A stretch of DNA of 64,000 bases, taken from positions 42,559,144-42,623,143 of the forward strand of contig OZ012690.1 of NCBI GenBank assembly GCA_963942565.1, written 5' to 3'. Source of the stretch: Maea johnstoni (Eukaryota > Annelida > Polychaeta > Spionida > Magelonidae). Shown here piece after piece: positions 10,801 through 43,090 of the stretch. A model generated the notes under the pieces. It searched no databases. It was not told the origin of the DNA and was given only the letters and a program-made list of their open reading frames with translations. Within the stretch, counting starts at the first letter, position 1, and each line of letters opens with the position of its first letter. A program made the position numbers and the translations under genes.

Positions 10801-13680
10801 GAATATTGTGTTCATTACATAATGATCTAACTGGCTGCACTGTAAAATTTTTAAACAGGTGAAATTCTGCCTGCGGAACTATGCAGTAGTCAACTACCGC
10901 CAGTCCTCTATGTGACACACTTGTAAAATTGTCAGCATCTGCATCACCTCTACCATTTAGCATTACAAAATTTCCATCCCTGAGAAAATCAATAAAGTCC
11001 TTCCCATAGCTATTCACAGTATTATCTAAGATATTTCTGGGTATTTCACATTCATGTAAATCACCACATCTAGAGTTAAAATCACCACAGCATAATAAGA
11101 TATCTGCCTCATCTTCATATAAATACAGGACTGATGACAGGTATTCAAAGAAATCGAAGGATAAATCACCCCTGACTGGGTTTCTAGGGGGAAGATAGCA
11201 ACCACAGACCACTATTGCGGTCTTACTTTCTTTATGGGTTAATTTTATAACAATAATTCCCTCATGAGAGGTGTCCAATACATTAACATAAAACGCAGAC
11301 AGTATAGAGTTTTTAATAAGGAAGCCCACCCCACCTGACCCCCTTCTTGCTGCGGCTAAGGTGGATTTCCTGTTGTTACCATAAAAGGTGAGTCCTGTAA
11401 AATTGAGACTCTCATTTGGCCTCAAAAAGGTTTCACACACACATAAAATATCCACATTTAAAATATCAATAATGTTCTTTTTCAAATTGTTCGACTGTGT
11501 GTTGTTTGAAGATAAACCATTAACATTCCATGAACCTATTCTCAATTCCCCCGACTGGCAAGTGTCCTATGCGTTGTTAACCTGTTGAGTAGGTTATAGG
11601 ACTGAGTAGTATAGGACTGGGGATAATCTCTACCCACAGGGATTGCAAAGATAATCCAATCCCTCTGTATAGCAATACTAGCCTAAAATGCAATCCAAGC
11701 ACTCATAATAGCCTTTTGACATTTGAGGACTGTAGTTGATCAGGAACTTTATATTTGAAAATAAATAGTTCCTGAGTTGATGTATAGCTTATTGTCCAAT
11801 CCCGATTAATACAATCACTACACATAAATACAGGGTAAAAAGTCTGGCCAGCCATAAAGGCTTATAATGGACCAAGTACTATGTAGAACCATTAATACAA
11901 TCAAATATATTAAACAATTTAGAAAAAAATTATCAGTAGAATACAAATTAATTGATATTAAACTATCAAGGTCTTTCTATCCTGTGTTATGCACAACCGG
12001 CCGGATGGATCTTAGAATTGTGTGTTAGGTAGAAGTAGGAAATCTCATATGTTTTCAGACCACAACCAGCCTTTATGGCCAGCCAGACCTTTTATAGTCT
12101 AGTATATTACAATAATTATCCATCCCAGCAGATAGTATTTTTTTGCATATTCATATTCTATAATGATCCTGAAACCACTATCAGCCTCTCTGGCTGACCA
12201 GATATTTTACACTGTATTCTGTGTTCACAGGGGATAAGCTAGATAATCCCATCTATCACTTGCCTCACTTATTGTATTATAAATGCAATCAAATGAGGTA
12301 TGGTTTCACATCAATCAAAAATTCAATCAAGCCTTTCTTTTTCCAATAATAGAAGTCTTTCTTATTTTGACTAGCATATTTAGAAAAAAATCCTATAAAT
12401 GAAAGTTAGGCACCTTCAGACCAACTGATTTTAAATGAATAGAAACACTTATATGCAGCATATTTTGCCCATAAAGTTTCTTTAGAGGCTGGTTCTAAGA
12501 CTATAATACTATTGTATAGTTGGGAGCACAGGTGGTTATCAGATATAATTCCGGTATCTACAGGGTGCAACATAGGTTCCAAAACATTACTTGCCGAGCG
12601 GGGCAAGCTGCCCCTAAAGTCTACTTGCCCCACCCCACCGGAAGTGCTAAATCTGTAGGGTTTAAGCTAATTCGGTTTTATCAATATGATACCTGGACTG
12701 AGTTAGTTAGGGGTAAGTATGTTTCAGAGATCAAATATATAACAGAAACCAAATAAATTGCTAGGCCTAGTTAGAATGACTAAATCTATAAAGGGTCATT
12801 ACCTGGGGTTTGGACCACAGCGTGGAAGTTCTTCTCCTGTAGAGTCAGGATCCGATCCGTCTTTGCCTTGGATTCCTTTTCTATGGCGCGCACCTTGTGC
12901 ACATACTGGTTGTTGAGGAACTTCAGATCTGCACTCTCATGCTCCAGCTTACGCAAACTCACCTTCAGGTCTGCAGGGGAGGAAAATATCAGAAAATAAT
13001 TGGGGAACTGGCAGTATTAAAGACCCAATGGGAGGGGACATTGTATCAGTTTGAAGTATACAATTCTTTACATATTAAGATGGAAGTTCTTAAAATCTCC
13101 TGCAAATATTCTCTAAAACTGTTACGTTTAGATGAAAAAGAAATCGCAAATAAATCAGGATGTTTTTGAGCACTACATGCATCAAAAAATTAAAGAAAAA
13201 AAGAGGAAAAAGTGACCATTTCTAAGTCTTTTTTAAAAAGTTTATGAAATGGCCAATAATTATGAAATTCTGTAGAAATTGGTCATTTCTCAGTGCCTTA
13301 TCAAATTCATAAAGAGCAATTTAATGAAAAGCTACCAGCATTTATAAGAGATAAATCAGCCCACCTTTAACAGAGGCATCAGATTCCTCCTTGAGTTTGA
13401 TGAGCTGTAGATGGAGGTCATTGTTTTCCTTCAGCAGTTTGGCATTGTCACTTTTATAGGCCTCCACGAAGCCCTCAACTTGCTTGTTCTCTGTTGGCTT
13501 CACACTCGGCTGCAGCTTGGATTTCTTGAGGCTTTCCGTCGTGTGAATGAGATCGGCAAAGAGTCTCTCCACCAGGGGGAGTGACTCTATCCCCAGGGGC
13601 TGTCGGTAGCCCAGCTGGTCAAGCCTCTTACGGAGGTTGACAAATTTCTGCTGGGCTGTGTTTGTCACAGAGGCACTCAT
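4655..13680 (-). CDS. CEP135: CEP135 (Bld10) centrosomal protein, N-terminal 238 codons, partial
   Basis: CEP135 is a centriole scaffold protein. It links the SAS-6 cartwheel to the centriolar microtubule wall and is needed for centriole assembly. Three coding exons are seen on the minus strand: 13,365-13,680 (start ATG), 12,803-12,970 and 4,655-4,884. All have GT-AG junctions and keep frame (105 codons+1; 2+55 codons+1; 2+76 codons). The start is fixed by an in-frame TAG 57 bp upstream. The first exon reads FVNLRKRLDQLGYRQPLGIE, close to the vertebrate CEP135 start. Later landmarks are ESADLKFLNNQYVHKVRAIE, NFHAVVQTPGG and SDPYIADLLQVAD. The family N-terminus is a parallel coiled coil that binds microtubules. 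The rest of the protein (about 1,100 residues in relatives) lies beyond the left edge. The 7.9-kb second coding intron hosts a LINE and a minisatellite. Confidence 0.95.
4885..6381. other. CEP135 intron: MITE-like and SINE remnants
   Basis: About 5,180-5,400 is a degraded TTAA-type MITE (AAACCATTAATGCTTACAGC start, GGCATTAGTGGG end). A tRNA-derived SINE follows at about 5,655-5,850. I see no gene. Confidence 0.5.
5655..5850 (+). mobile_element. tRNA-derived SINE, copy 1
   Basis: Contains a B-box-like GGGTTCAAATCCCACC followed by GTTGCCAGTGACTTGG and a conserved body with TAGACGCAATATAGCAGAAAG and TTCAAATTCTGG. The same order of blocks occurs near 34,140, 41,235 and 51,820, which defines a dispersed SINE family. 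The 5' head with the A box is poorly preserved here. Confidence 0.6.
6382..6741 (-). CDS. Hypothetical Lys/Arg/Glu-rich protein or exon
   Basis: The frame is 119 codons. From about residue 45 it is strongly basic and helical, with two related blocks: SERYERYKEKDRERKRL and IEQRRKMEREAKRRQRAKKK, then AAANKENEPENG. Such paired R/K/E blocks resemble short basic segments in uncharacterised, possibly DNA-binding, invertebrate proteins; this is recall, not a search. It lies inside a CEP135 intron on the same strand. The 5' part (first about 22 codons) contains a donor-like CAG|GTGAGT, so the true start may be the inner ATG (GNMPSASE) or the ORF may be one exon of a spliced gene. Function unknown. 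Confidence 0.4.
   Translation of the reverse strand: MLFIRVHHQVSGHSGSVYRQGNMPSASESLNQPISAGTLRCRKSRELLRADSERYERYKEKDRERKRLVREKQAADMTYESIEQRRKMEREAKRRQRAKKKLAAANKENEPENGISSII
6753..7716. repeat. 83-bp minisatellite, left part
   Basis: The landmark CCATACTACAGG recurs at 6,952, 7,035, 7,118, 7,201, 7,284, 7,367, 7,450, 7,533, 7,616 and 7,699, which is exactly 83 bp each time. A more irregular leading part runs from 6,753. Units differ by substitutions (GGAGAGTAT versus GGTGAGTAT) but not by length. The array resumes at 11,586 on the far side of the inserted LINE. Confidence 0.95.
7717..11585 (-). mobile_element. Near full-length LINE (APE-type non-LTR retrotransposon) inside the minisatellite
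   Basis: The element is about 3.87 kb with a short 5' UTR, one long ORF and a 3' UTR of about 320 bp that ends (minus strand) AATAAACTATTTATCAACAA. It interrupts an 83-bp unit just after CTACAGG. TGAGTA is present on both sides (7,711-7,716 and 11,586-11,591), a plausible short target-site duplication. The 3' tail also occurs as truncated fragments near 11,775 and 12,055. The clade (Jockey/CR1-like group) is not resolved. Confidence 0.9.
8036..11545 (-). CDS. LINE ORF: endonuclease-reverse transcriptase, one in-frame stop
   Basis: The ORF spans 1,169 residues plus one internal TAA at codon 812 (9,110-9,112); the same frame is otherwise open from 11,545 to 8,036. Residues 1-240 are an AP-type endonuclease (MRIGSWNVNGL, CGDFNSRCGD, LPDHSILSC). 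The reverse transcriptase is at about 480-800, with motif A DLKRAFD (669-675), GLKQGCLLSPILF and the catalytic YADD (767-770). A C-terminal zinc-binding knuckle has C1090, C1093, H1103 and C1108. The encoded proteins nick target DNA and copy the element RNA at the nick. The single stop and otherwise intact frame suggest a fairly recent insertion. Confidence 0.92.
11586..11715. repeat. 83-bp minisatellite, right part
   Basis: Continues the interrupted array: TATAGGACTGGGGATAATC, CTACCCACAGGGAT and GATAATCCAATCCCTC. It ends in a block (about 11,664-11,707: TAGCAATACTAGCCTAAAAT and onward) also found near the left end of the array at about 6,860-6,898, so both edges carry the same junction sequence. 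Confidence 0.9.
11775..11895 (-). mobile_element. 5'-truncated LINE 3' tail
   Basis: Resembles the 3' UTR of the 7,717-11,585 LINE: CTTATTGTCCAATCCCGAT, GGCCAGCCATAAAGGCTTAT and AATGGACCAAGTAC. It has the same orientation and no coding part, a typical dead-on-arrival copy. Confidence 0.75.
12055..12240 (+). mobile_element. Degraded LINE tail fragments, opposite orientation
   Basis: GCCTTTATGGCCAGCCAGAC (about 12,071-12,090) is the reverse complement of the LINE tail motif. A more diverged echo, AGCCTCTCTGGCTGACCAGA, follows near 12,183. Boundaries are unclear. Confidence 0.45.
12803..12970 (-). CDS. CEP135: CEP135 coding exon 2 (residues 106-162)
   Basis: Acceptor CTGCAG|ACCTG and donor CCAG|GTAATG, phase 1 on both sides. 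Encodes the coiled-coil stretch with KFLNNQYVHK and ends at VVQTP, exactly where the vertebrate protein reads VVQTPGG. Confidence 0.95.
13365..13680 (-). CDS. CEP135: CEP135 coding exon 1 (residues 1-105)
   Basis: Encodes the microtubule-binding N-terminal segment (LRKRLDQLGY, LVERLFADLIHTTESLKKSK) and the start of a continuous coiled coil. The exon extends 5' to an acceptor at 13,764 (TTTATTACAG before it), giving 84 bp of 5' UTR in this exon. The donor is AAAG|GTGGGC. Confidence 0.95.
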
Positions 13681-14925
13681 CTTGGCACTGTTTGTCTTCA
13701 GGTGTATTGAGAGAACTGTTTCCTCAATGTCATCTTGCTATCCACTGTTATTATTGGCTATTATCTGTAATAAAACATGACATCAGAAACATATCAAGTA
13801 TTTGAAGGTAGAGGGTTCATTTCCAGAAAAGGCGAGTTATTTTCAGCAAAGTGCTTTGAAATGTTTCATTTTTCCCATAAAAGGGATTGGTGAACCCCAT
13901 TTATTACTTTATTTCATTAGAATTTAGATAGAATTTGTTAAAACTGGCTGATATGTCAAATCAGAGCAGTAAATTTAAATTACCCAGATTCAGTACCGCA
14001 ACACACTAACTTCTGTATGAATATACATGTACATGTACTTACTATCTATTTCAACTCTGTAAAATGTATTAATTTTACATCCAGATTATGTGTAGAAATC
14101 ATGACGGGAAAAGACGAATTTACAGTAGTGATGAATGATATTTTTAACCTGTCCGAATGTTCGTAGGTATTCAATTACATATTCAGTTGGTGACGTCAAT
14201 TGTTTACATTCACCATAATGTCACTTGGACAGTCTAGATTCTTGGAGGGCGGGTATAAGTCTATAATTCTCTTTTAAGACTTTATCCATTAATTTATATT
14301 TTGGGGGTATGAGTTGAGTTTGGTGGTTTTGAGATGAATATGTACATGTAGTTGACTTATTGATGTATAGTTAAGTCAGGAAATTAATTTTCTTTGTTTT
14401 AGCCATTGGATTGTCTGGAGTGGTCTGCGAGATTGTGTCTGATCTGATCTGAGTTGGGTCTTCTTTTTTTTTACTTGATTATAAGTTGATATTTTATTTT
14501 TCTTTCTTTCTTTCTTTTCCAGGCAAATCAATTCAAGGATAATTTTTGTTGATTGAGACCTGAAGCTTACCCATCAAGACGGCCATATTCTTGGGGGACA
14601 CCACATCAACAATAAAATAGACTGTTTAAGTAGTCCTGGATGGAGCAAGTTCCTGTGACTCTAGTCACTGACACCAGAGAAATACATCCCCTACTACTCC
14701 CAGCTGACACTGACAATCACAGTGACACTGACAAGTCCAAGTTTCATATCAGTCTATGTTTACGTCGATTTCTGCTATAATTCAGACTGTTAAAACCCAA
14801 AATGGATAAAGATTATATACTTACACGTCAGAAGTTCCCTCTCAATTCCAATTGGATTGATGAGATTTTGACATTTTCACGAAATCTACTGATGTTCGGA
14901 TCAAAACATGAGTGACCTCTTTTAC
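13681..14925 (-). other. CEP135 5' UTR part and first intron
   Basis: The acceptor at 13,765-13,767 begins the exon that carries the start codon. The rest is AT-rich intron and contains a perfect CRE, TGACGTCA, at 14,191-14,198. On the plus strand a strong pyrimidine tract ends in TTCCAG at about 14,521, with AATAAA about 90 bp beyond; an antisense noncoding exon is possible but unproven. Confidence 0.4.
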
Positions 14926-15000
14926 CTTCAAACATGGCCGCGCAAATATCGTTTTCTTCCTCCAGTGACTGGAGACAGGTCTATATGCAGCGCCCTCTAT
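14926..15000 (-). promoter_or_regulatory. Candidate CEP135 noncoding first exon and promoter
   Basis: The minus strand reads GCGCGGCCATGTTTGAAG|GTAAAAG, a plausible donor at 14,925/14,926. It lies in a short CpG-containing patch 1.2 kb upstream of the CEP135 coding exon, whose upstream acceptor requires a 5' exon. The GGCCATGTTT segment resembles a start-site-proximal YY1-type motif. No transcript evidence. Confidence 0.35.
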
Positions 15001-17804
15001 AAGATGATTAGGAAACAAATATTTGATGGTGATATCTCTGGTTTAAAATACTTAAAAATTTATTGGTACTTATTCTAGGCCATATACAATATTCTAGAGC
15101 TAATAAATAAGAAACTAGTTTACAGCCAAAGCTTTATCAAGTATGGCATTTTATTTAAGAAGGCAAAATCCTTACACTTTAACTTGGGGAGGTATATTGA
15201 ATATTGGACGTCACTCATATCAGAGACAGGGAATCTTGGGGAGATAAGTCTCCATATGTCTACTTGTATTTTAAAGAGTTCTTAATTTTTTTTCAATTTT
15301 GATACAATCATTTTGTGATGCAAAGATATGATGATACAAAACATCCTTCAATTTCTTTTCAAAATAAAAATGATATGAATAAGTAAATTATTGAATAACC
15401 TTAATTGTTTAATACAAATATTATTTTTAGCATGAACATACATAGTGATCTACTGTACCTCTGATTCATTGCTTCATTATCAAGAAATTTCCATGTGTCA
15501 ACAATATTTGACTCCAGATAGAAAAGGGTTAAATGACAGCCGCATTGACTGAAATACTGATTAACGCTGTTCCTTCAATTCTGTTTCACAAACATTTTAT
15601 TGCCTGTAGGATTTCACTAAATTTGTCAGGCTTCTTATGCCCACTGTAAGCATCATTGGGTTAATACATACACAGTAATCATCAGTGTTTGAAATCAAAA
15701 GGCATTTGTATTTGAGGAAGTTAAGTGAGAGAGAAGCATTGAACTCTAACACAGAGTCTCAGGTTCCTACCCCATTGCCACTGTTAAGGGCTGCCTTTCA
15801 CCCATTCATGCCCACAGCATCCATAAAGCTGCCTGACAATGCTGATAAAATCTTGCAGGCAAAAGCATATTTGATTGAGAAATGTTAATCAGGGTATAAC
15901 TCACCTTTCAATATTATGTAAAATCAGTGTTGATTCCAAAGTAATTGTCAAAAGTATCATAAAGATCTAGACAACTGCTGGAAGAACTTATGGGTTAAGC
16001 AGGACAATTTTCTTTCTGCTTTGTCCATCAGATACAAAATCCACATTAATAGAAAAATAGAAAATACATACATGAAATGCCATATTAGGCACCCCCCCTA
16101 GGGGTATATAAAGGATCATGGGTGATGATCTTTTCAAAAGGTAGTTTTTTTCTGGTCATAATTGTCCAAGAGGAATTAATAAACTTATGAACGCAGACGG
16201 TCAAAGTGGTTTAACAAAGAAACAGGCTTGCAGGAGCGTCAATGTAATAGGCCTTTCTGCATTGCAGATCAGTGGAAAAGGCACATGATCAAATGTCAAT
16301 TATCAATCATTAATACTACTAAATAATAAAGGGGTTTAAATTTTTCTGTAAGATATCAACAAATAACACCAGCATCTATTTACAATACAAATAATTTATT
16401 CAATCTTCACACTTGTATTACATACACATACATGAATGTCACTATTGCTGTAATCATGATAATAATATGCTGTAAACTGTATATATACATCTCATAATCC
16501 AAACTTCAGATTTTGTATTTCGGGTTCATATGGAAGTATGAACATTTCAAAGAGAATAATATCTAGTAAATATAAGCTTGCTTCTGCTTATTTCCTTATT
16601 AAATTATTAGGAATTAAAAAAATTCCCATGATACAAGAAGTTTCAAGGACAGAAAGTAAAGTCTTCAGTCAAGTAGGTCTCTTTGAGTACTCCATACAAT
16701 GTATCCTACTTATGGCTGAATCTGGATCAACTATACCATTGAGAAAAGAGAACCCAATTTCTGTCAAAATCGTGAACTGTACAAAGTTTTGCCATATACA
16801 GATTGACCATACTAAGCACACTTTCAGGTCCAATCGGTTAATGTACATATTTTTTTAGTTGGCAATTCCACAGAGTAATCAATAACATTCTGAATCGATT
16901 AACTCACCTAGCTAATCACTCATCAAAAAGACATTGACAAAAGAATATGAGCTGTACACCAAAGTGTATGCGTAAATATATGGGTGATTAGCACTGGTTT
17001 CAATTTGAGGCCCTCATGTCGGCACCAATTTCATAACATTGCAGCAAAGCCATTAAGTTGTCTGGAGTGTTCAGTAACAAATACTGTTTACCATGTCAAT
17101 CGCAGCAATTTGATTAATGCACACTCCTGGAGTCTGCTTTAACCAAAACTGCACTTCATTATTTGAAATCTGTTCCTAGTATCATGCAACACTCTGACAT
17201 GATGACTTTTCATTCAACATCTGTATGCAAATATTAAAGTGAGCATCAAAGGCAGCTGCCTGCTAGCGCAATATCTTATATGTGCAAAATAAACACAGTA
17301 GAGAGTAGATGACTGGGTACTTCTGAAGTAACACCGCTCTATGGCTTATGTGGCCAGACCATTTTTACAATGTAAAACTGATATTTACATTCAGTTACCA
17401 CTGATATTACAATTCCAATGCTATTCTATGAAAAAATGCTGCAATAAACATTGAGATTTTCAATATGGCAAATTCCATTCTATCTGTCTAAAGAGGTATA
17501 TATACAGGTATCCCAAGTGGCATTCCAATATACACAATACTTTAAGCATAAAACTGCTGTCGCACCATTAAATATAAAATGCTGTAATATTTTCTGAAAA
17601 TCACTTTTGTTAGAGACATCACTAAAACACTCGGTTTTGGACACTACAGGCATGAATGGCTTAATTACATGTTTACACCGATGCCATATGCATTGGTGTG
17701 CTGAGTTCGGCCCTCATTTTTAGTGGTCGGTACATTTTTAGTGGTCAGAAAATAGTATTTTCTTTTATTCAGATCTCCATGAAGATGATATTAGTTTATG
17801 TGAT
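15001..17804. other. Intergenic CEP135 / myotubularin 3' flank
   Basis: Both flanking genes are on the minus strand. Candidate poly(A) signals for the myotubularin mRNA (minus-strand AATAAA) are at 17,764-17,769, 36 bp past the stop, and at 16,395-16,400. A degraded TTAA MITE lies at about 15,787-15,996 (ends ATGGGTTAA). A 20-bp block, GGTGTGCTGAGTTCGGCCCT, at 17,694-17,713 repeats last-exon sequence at about 17,840. Confidence 0.5.
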
Positions 17805-40247
<22,443 letters not shown>

Positions 40248-40336
40248 GTTTGGTATGATTTACACTAGTCTGGGGTCACCGCTGGCCGACCTATCAAACA
40301 GAATTTCGGCGATCTCAGAGGCTGGAGTCCATGTTG

Positions 40337-40344
40337 TGACGTCA
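40337..40344. promoter_or_regulatory. Perfect CRE upstream of the myotubularin start
   Basis: TGACGTCA lies 90 bp upstream of the start codon in a CpG-containing stretch. CREB/ATF sites at this spacing are common in housekeeping promoters. No TATA box is seen nearby. Confidence 0.5.
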
Positions 40345-40611
40345 CGAGCACTTGCCATCGCACTCCCATTACTTAGTACGAATTTATACCAAAAGAGGGC
40401 GTAATAAGACATTATAATTATCACACCACTTAGGGCTGTGCAGGGGCTGTGTGAGAAAATCACTTCCTTACAGGGACATCACCGGGGGCCATCATCATGG
40501 AGATACATCTTACTTCGCACGAACCAGCCAAGTTGGAAGGGAATTTAAAACGATAGACCAGCACACCAGCGTCATCTGTCTGTGTGTTTTTTTTAATATG
40601 AAGATATCCCC

Positions 40612-40825
40612 AAGTGTGAAAGAGAAAAAAACTTCACCCCATCTTTTGGGGAGGGAAAGGAAAAAACTTTTTATTTCACGACCGTTTCTGGGAAGAGAAA
40701 ATAAAAAAAAGAAACTTTCACGATCCTTTTTGAAAGAGAGAAAATGAAAAACTTAATTTCACGACCGTTTTTGGGGGAGAAAATTAAAAAAAAACTTTTT
40801 CCCGACCACTTTTTCAAGCAATGAC
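40612..40825. repeat. Degenerate tandem repeat of about 55-60 bp, 4 units
   Basis: TTTCACGACCGTTTCTGGGA, TTCACGATCCTTTTTGAAAG, TTTCACGACCGTTTTTGGGG and CCCGACCACTTTTTCAAG, each followed by AGAAAAT and A-rich sequence. The Lys-rich frame through it is a by-product. Confidence 0.75.
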
Positions 40826-41234
40826 CAGTCACTTGGCTCATTTTCCTGATAGAGGGATCCTATTAATTTGTGAGTCGCAACAAAGACCATGTGCGCACCT
40901 TTAGTATATCATAGAATACCATTTGTACAAAAAGCACCTGTCGTGCGATAGCGGGCGCCATGTCTCCCCACAACTTCGTGCGTCCTACCAAAATATTACT
41001 CCCTCAATCCAAAATGTCATCGTTTAAATTGTGTCTTCCTGGTTAGGGCGAGTAATACGACCCACTTTATATCATTCAATTACGTACATGTTTGACTTGT
41101 TAATTTGCCCCGCACCGGCAGGTGACGGGTCATCAAATGTTTTATTATTTTTAGGAAGAAGGGAGTGTCTGTACGCATTTACAATGATCGATTAGTCAGA
41201 TCTCTAGCATGACGGTGTCCTCTGATACAATTAG

Positions 41235-41680
41235 ATAACTGCTACAAATAGACAGTGACTTGGGATAAGGCGGTGGTTTTCGCTGGGTATCCAAATTCCT
41301 TCACCGCCCACAACTGGCTAATTGCGACTTAGCTGCATTAAGGCAAACAACGTGACGCCTATGCGTCCAGCGTGTCATTTGGACACCCAGAACACTGTTT
41401 TTTGACAGTTTGGACACCCAAAAACTTTTGTCTGAATTTGCTGCTGCTGATTTTTCTTAGAAGATAGAAGATGTAGAAGATGTAGTGTCTCTTTTATAAG
41501 ACACACAAACAGTTAGTGGCCTAAAAAGGCAAAATCTGTGAGTATATAGGGTTTATTTTATTAGAAGTATGTACTTTGTACCACACTTTGGACACGCAAA
41601 AGTCTATAAAACCTCTATTTGGACACCCTGTTTCCAAACATTGGCTAAGACCATGGTGACGATAATCAAAATTCAAATTC
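41235..41680 (+). mobile_element. SINE copy 3, split by a MITE
   Basis: The SINE body (GTTTTCGCTGGGTATCCAAA, ACAACTGGCTAATTGCGACT, GCATTAAGGC) stops at about 41,357. Its 3' end (AAAATTCAAATTCTGAG) resumes at about 41,655. The roughly 300-bp insert ends ATTGGCTAAGACC, the terminus of the GTCTTAGCCAG MITE family. GTGACG is present at both junctions. Confidence 0.65.
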
Positions 41681-41827
41681 TGAGTCGATAATTTTGTAAG
41701 TATTAGTCTGTAGGAATGTACGTACTTGAAAAAGGTCGGGTACATAAAGGGAGAGGCGCAAACTCCACTCTGCAATCAACCCACCGCTGCCGAGTTGACA
41801 AAGGTTTACTGTGCGATCATTGTTACA

Positions 41828-43086
41828 GCTGATGAGTACCATTGGAGGCTAGTTAAAAGCCCCATCCCAAAACACACCTCACAGCAGCATAATCATATAG
41901 CAAGGTGTATCTCCAGGTTCCTGAGTGTTATCAGGGAGAGAATATCATAGTCAGCCGTCTGTAGTCAACTCATATTCTAATTCATTTCAATATTTACCAC
42001 TTTTCACTCAAGTGACATATTCTCATTACTTACGCAGGTGATGGTCACTACAGGTTCACAGTTACCTTAGGGATACCATTGACTATGCCCAATGAGAAGT
42101 ACTTTTTTTGATATTTCACTGCTAAAGATTTTTACAGGCCATAACATTGAAAATTTTAGTGAGATATCTCGTGTATGGAGGCATGGGAACCCCCTTGATA
42201 GTAGTGGATATACCTCGCTGATCACTTCTGAGCACTGGAAACAAAAGACAGTTGCACAAAGATACGCCTCGACGATCTCAAGAGAATGGCTTGTGATCAG
42301 GATGCTATATAAATAGTAGACTAGCTCCTAGTCTATGATTTCATTAGATTATGCTTTTCTCTGTTCTAATCTCTATCATTTGCTAATGCCTTGGTGTTAG
42401 TTCCTGTGGATTGTGATAGATGGCACCATGGGTGGGCACACTGGTCAGTCAGAACATAATCTCTATCATTTGCTAATGCCTTGGTGTTAGTTCCTGTGGC
42501 TTGTGATAGATGGCACCATGGGTGGGCACACTGGTCAGTCAGAACAAGAAATCCAAATGAACCAATGCTGGCCACCTGGTGAGCTAATATAGAACTAAAT
42601 ATGGGTAGATATCTTATAATGTTATATAAACATTAGGTAAGTTATTAAAGACAAATAAATAAATTTCTTGGCCTTAGGACTAGGCTATATAAATAGGTGC
42701 TAGCTATGAGCCCGTGAGGTTATCAAGTGTAGTTGGTGTGAAGATTTCTAACTAAAATGTTCAATGTTATATATGGCCTGTAAAAATCTTTAGAGGTCAA
42801 CAATCTCAAATTGACTTCTTATTGAGCATAAACAATGGTATCCCTAAGGTAATTCTGAACCTGCAGTGACTATTACCTTTGAAAGTAATGAGAATATGTC
42901 ATTTGAGTGAAAAGTTGTAACTATTGAAATGGTATAGAATATCGGTTGACTAAGGACGGTTGGCTATGATATTCTCTCCCTGATAACACTCAGGAACCTG
43001 TAGATACACCTTGTTATATGATTATGCTGCTGTGAGGTGTGTTTTGGGATGGGGCTTTTAACTAGCTTGCAATGGTACTCATCACC
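41828..43086. mobile_element. Long-inverted-repeat (foldback) TTAA element A
   Basis: The left arm (41,828 to about 42,170) is the reverse complement of the right arm (about 42,750-43,086), with roughly 340-bp arms diverged by scattered changes. The outer end reads GGTGATGAGTACCATTGCAAG on the right arm; the right flank is TTAA (43,087-43,090), while the left flank is mutated. The loop contains a 90-bp tandem duplication (near 42,368 and 42,458). No transposase is encoded. Confidence 0.8.
42368..42547. repeat. 90-bp tandem duplication in the loop of element A
   Basis: Two copies starting AATCTCTATCATTTGCTAAT, 90 bp apart, differ by about one base (GTGGATTG versus GTGGCTTG). 90 is a multiple of three, so the minus-strand frame stays open across both; I do not call it coding. 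Confidence 0.9.
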
Positions 43087-43090
43087 TTAA

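Noticed and set aside
41726-42316. Protein gene in element A
   Set aside because: The frame sits in an inverted-repeat arm and loop; kept only as a finding because it is shared by element B.
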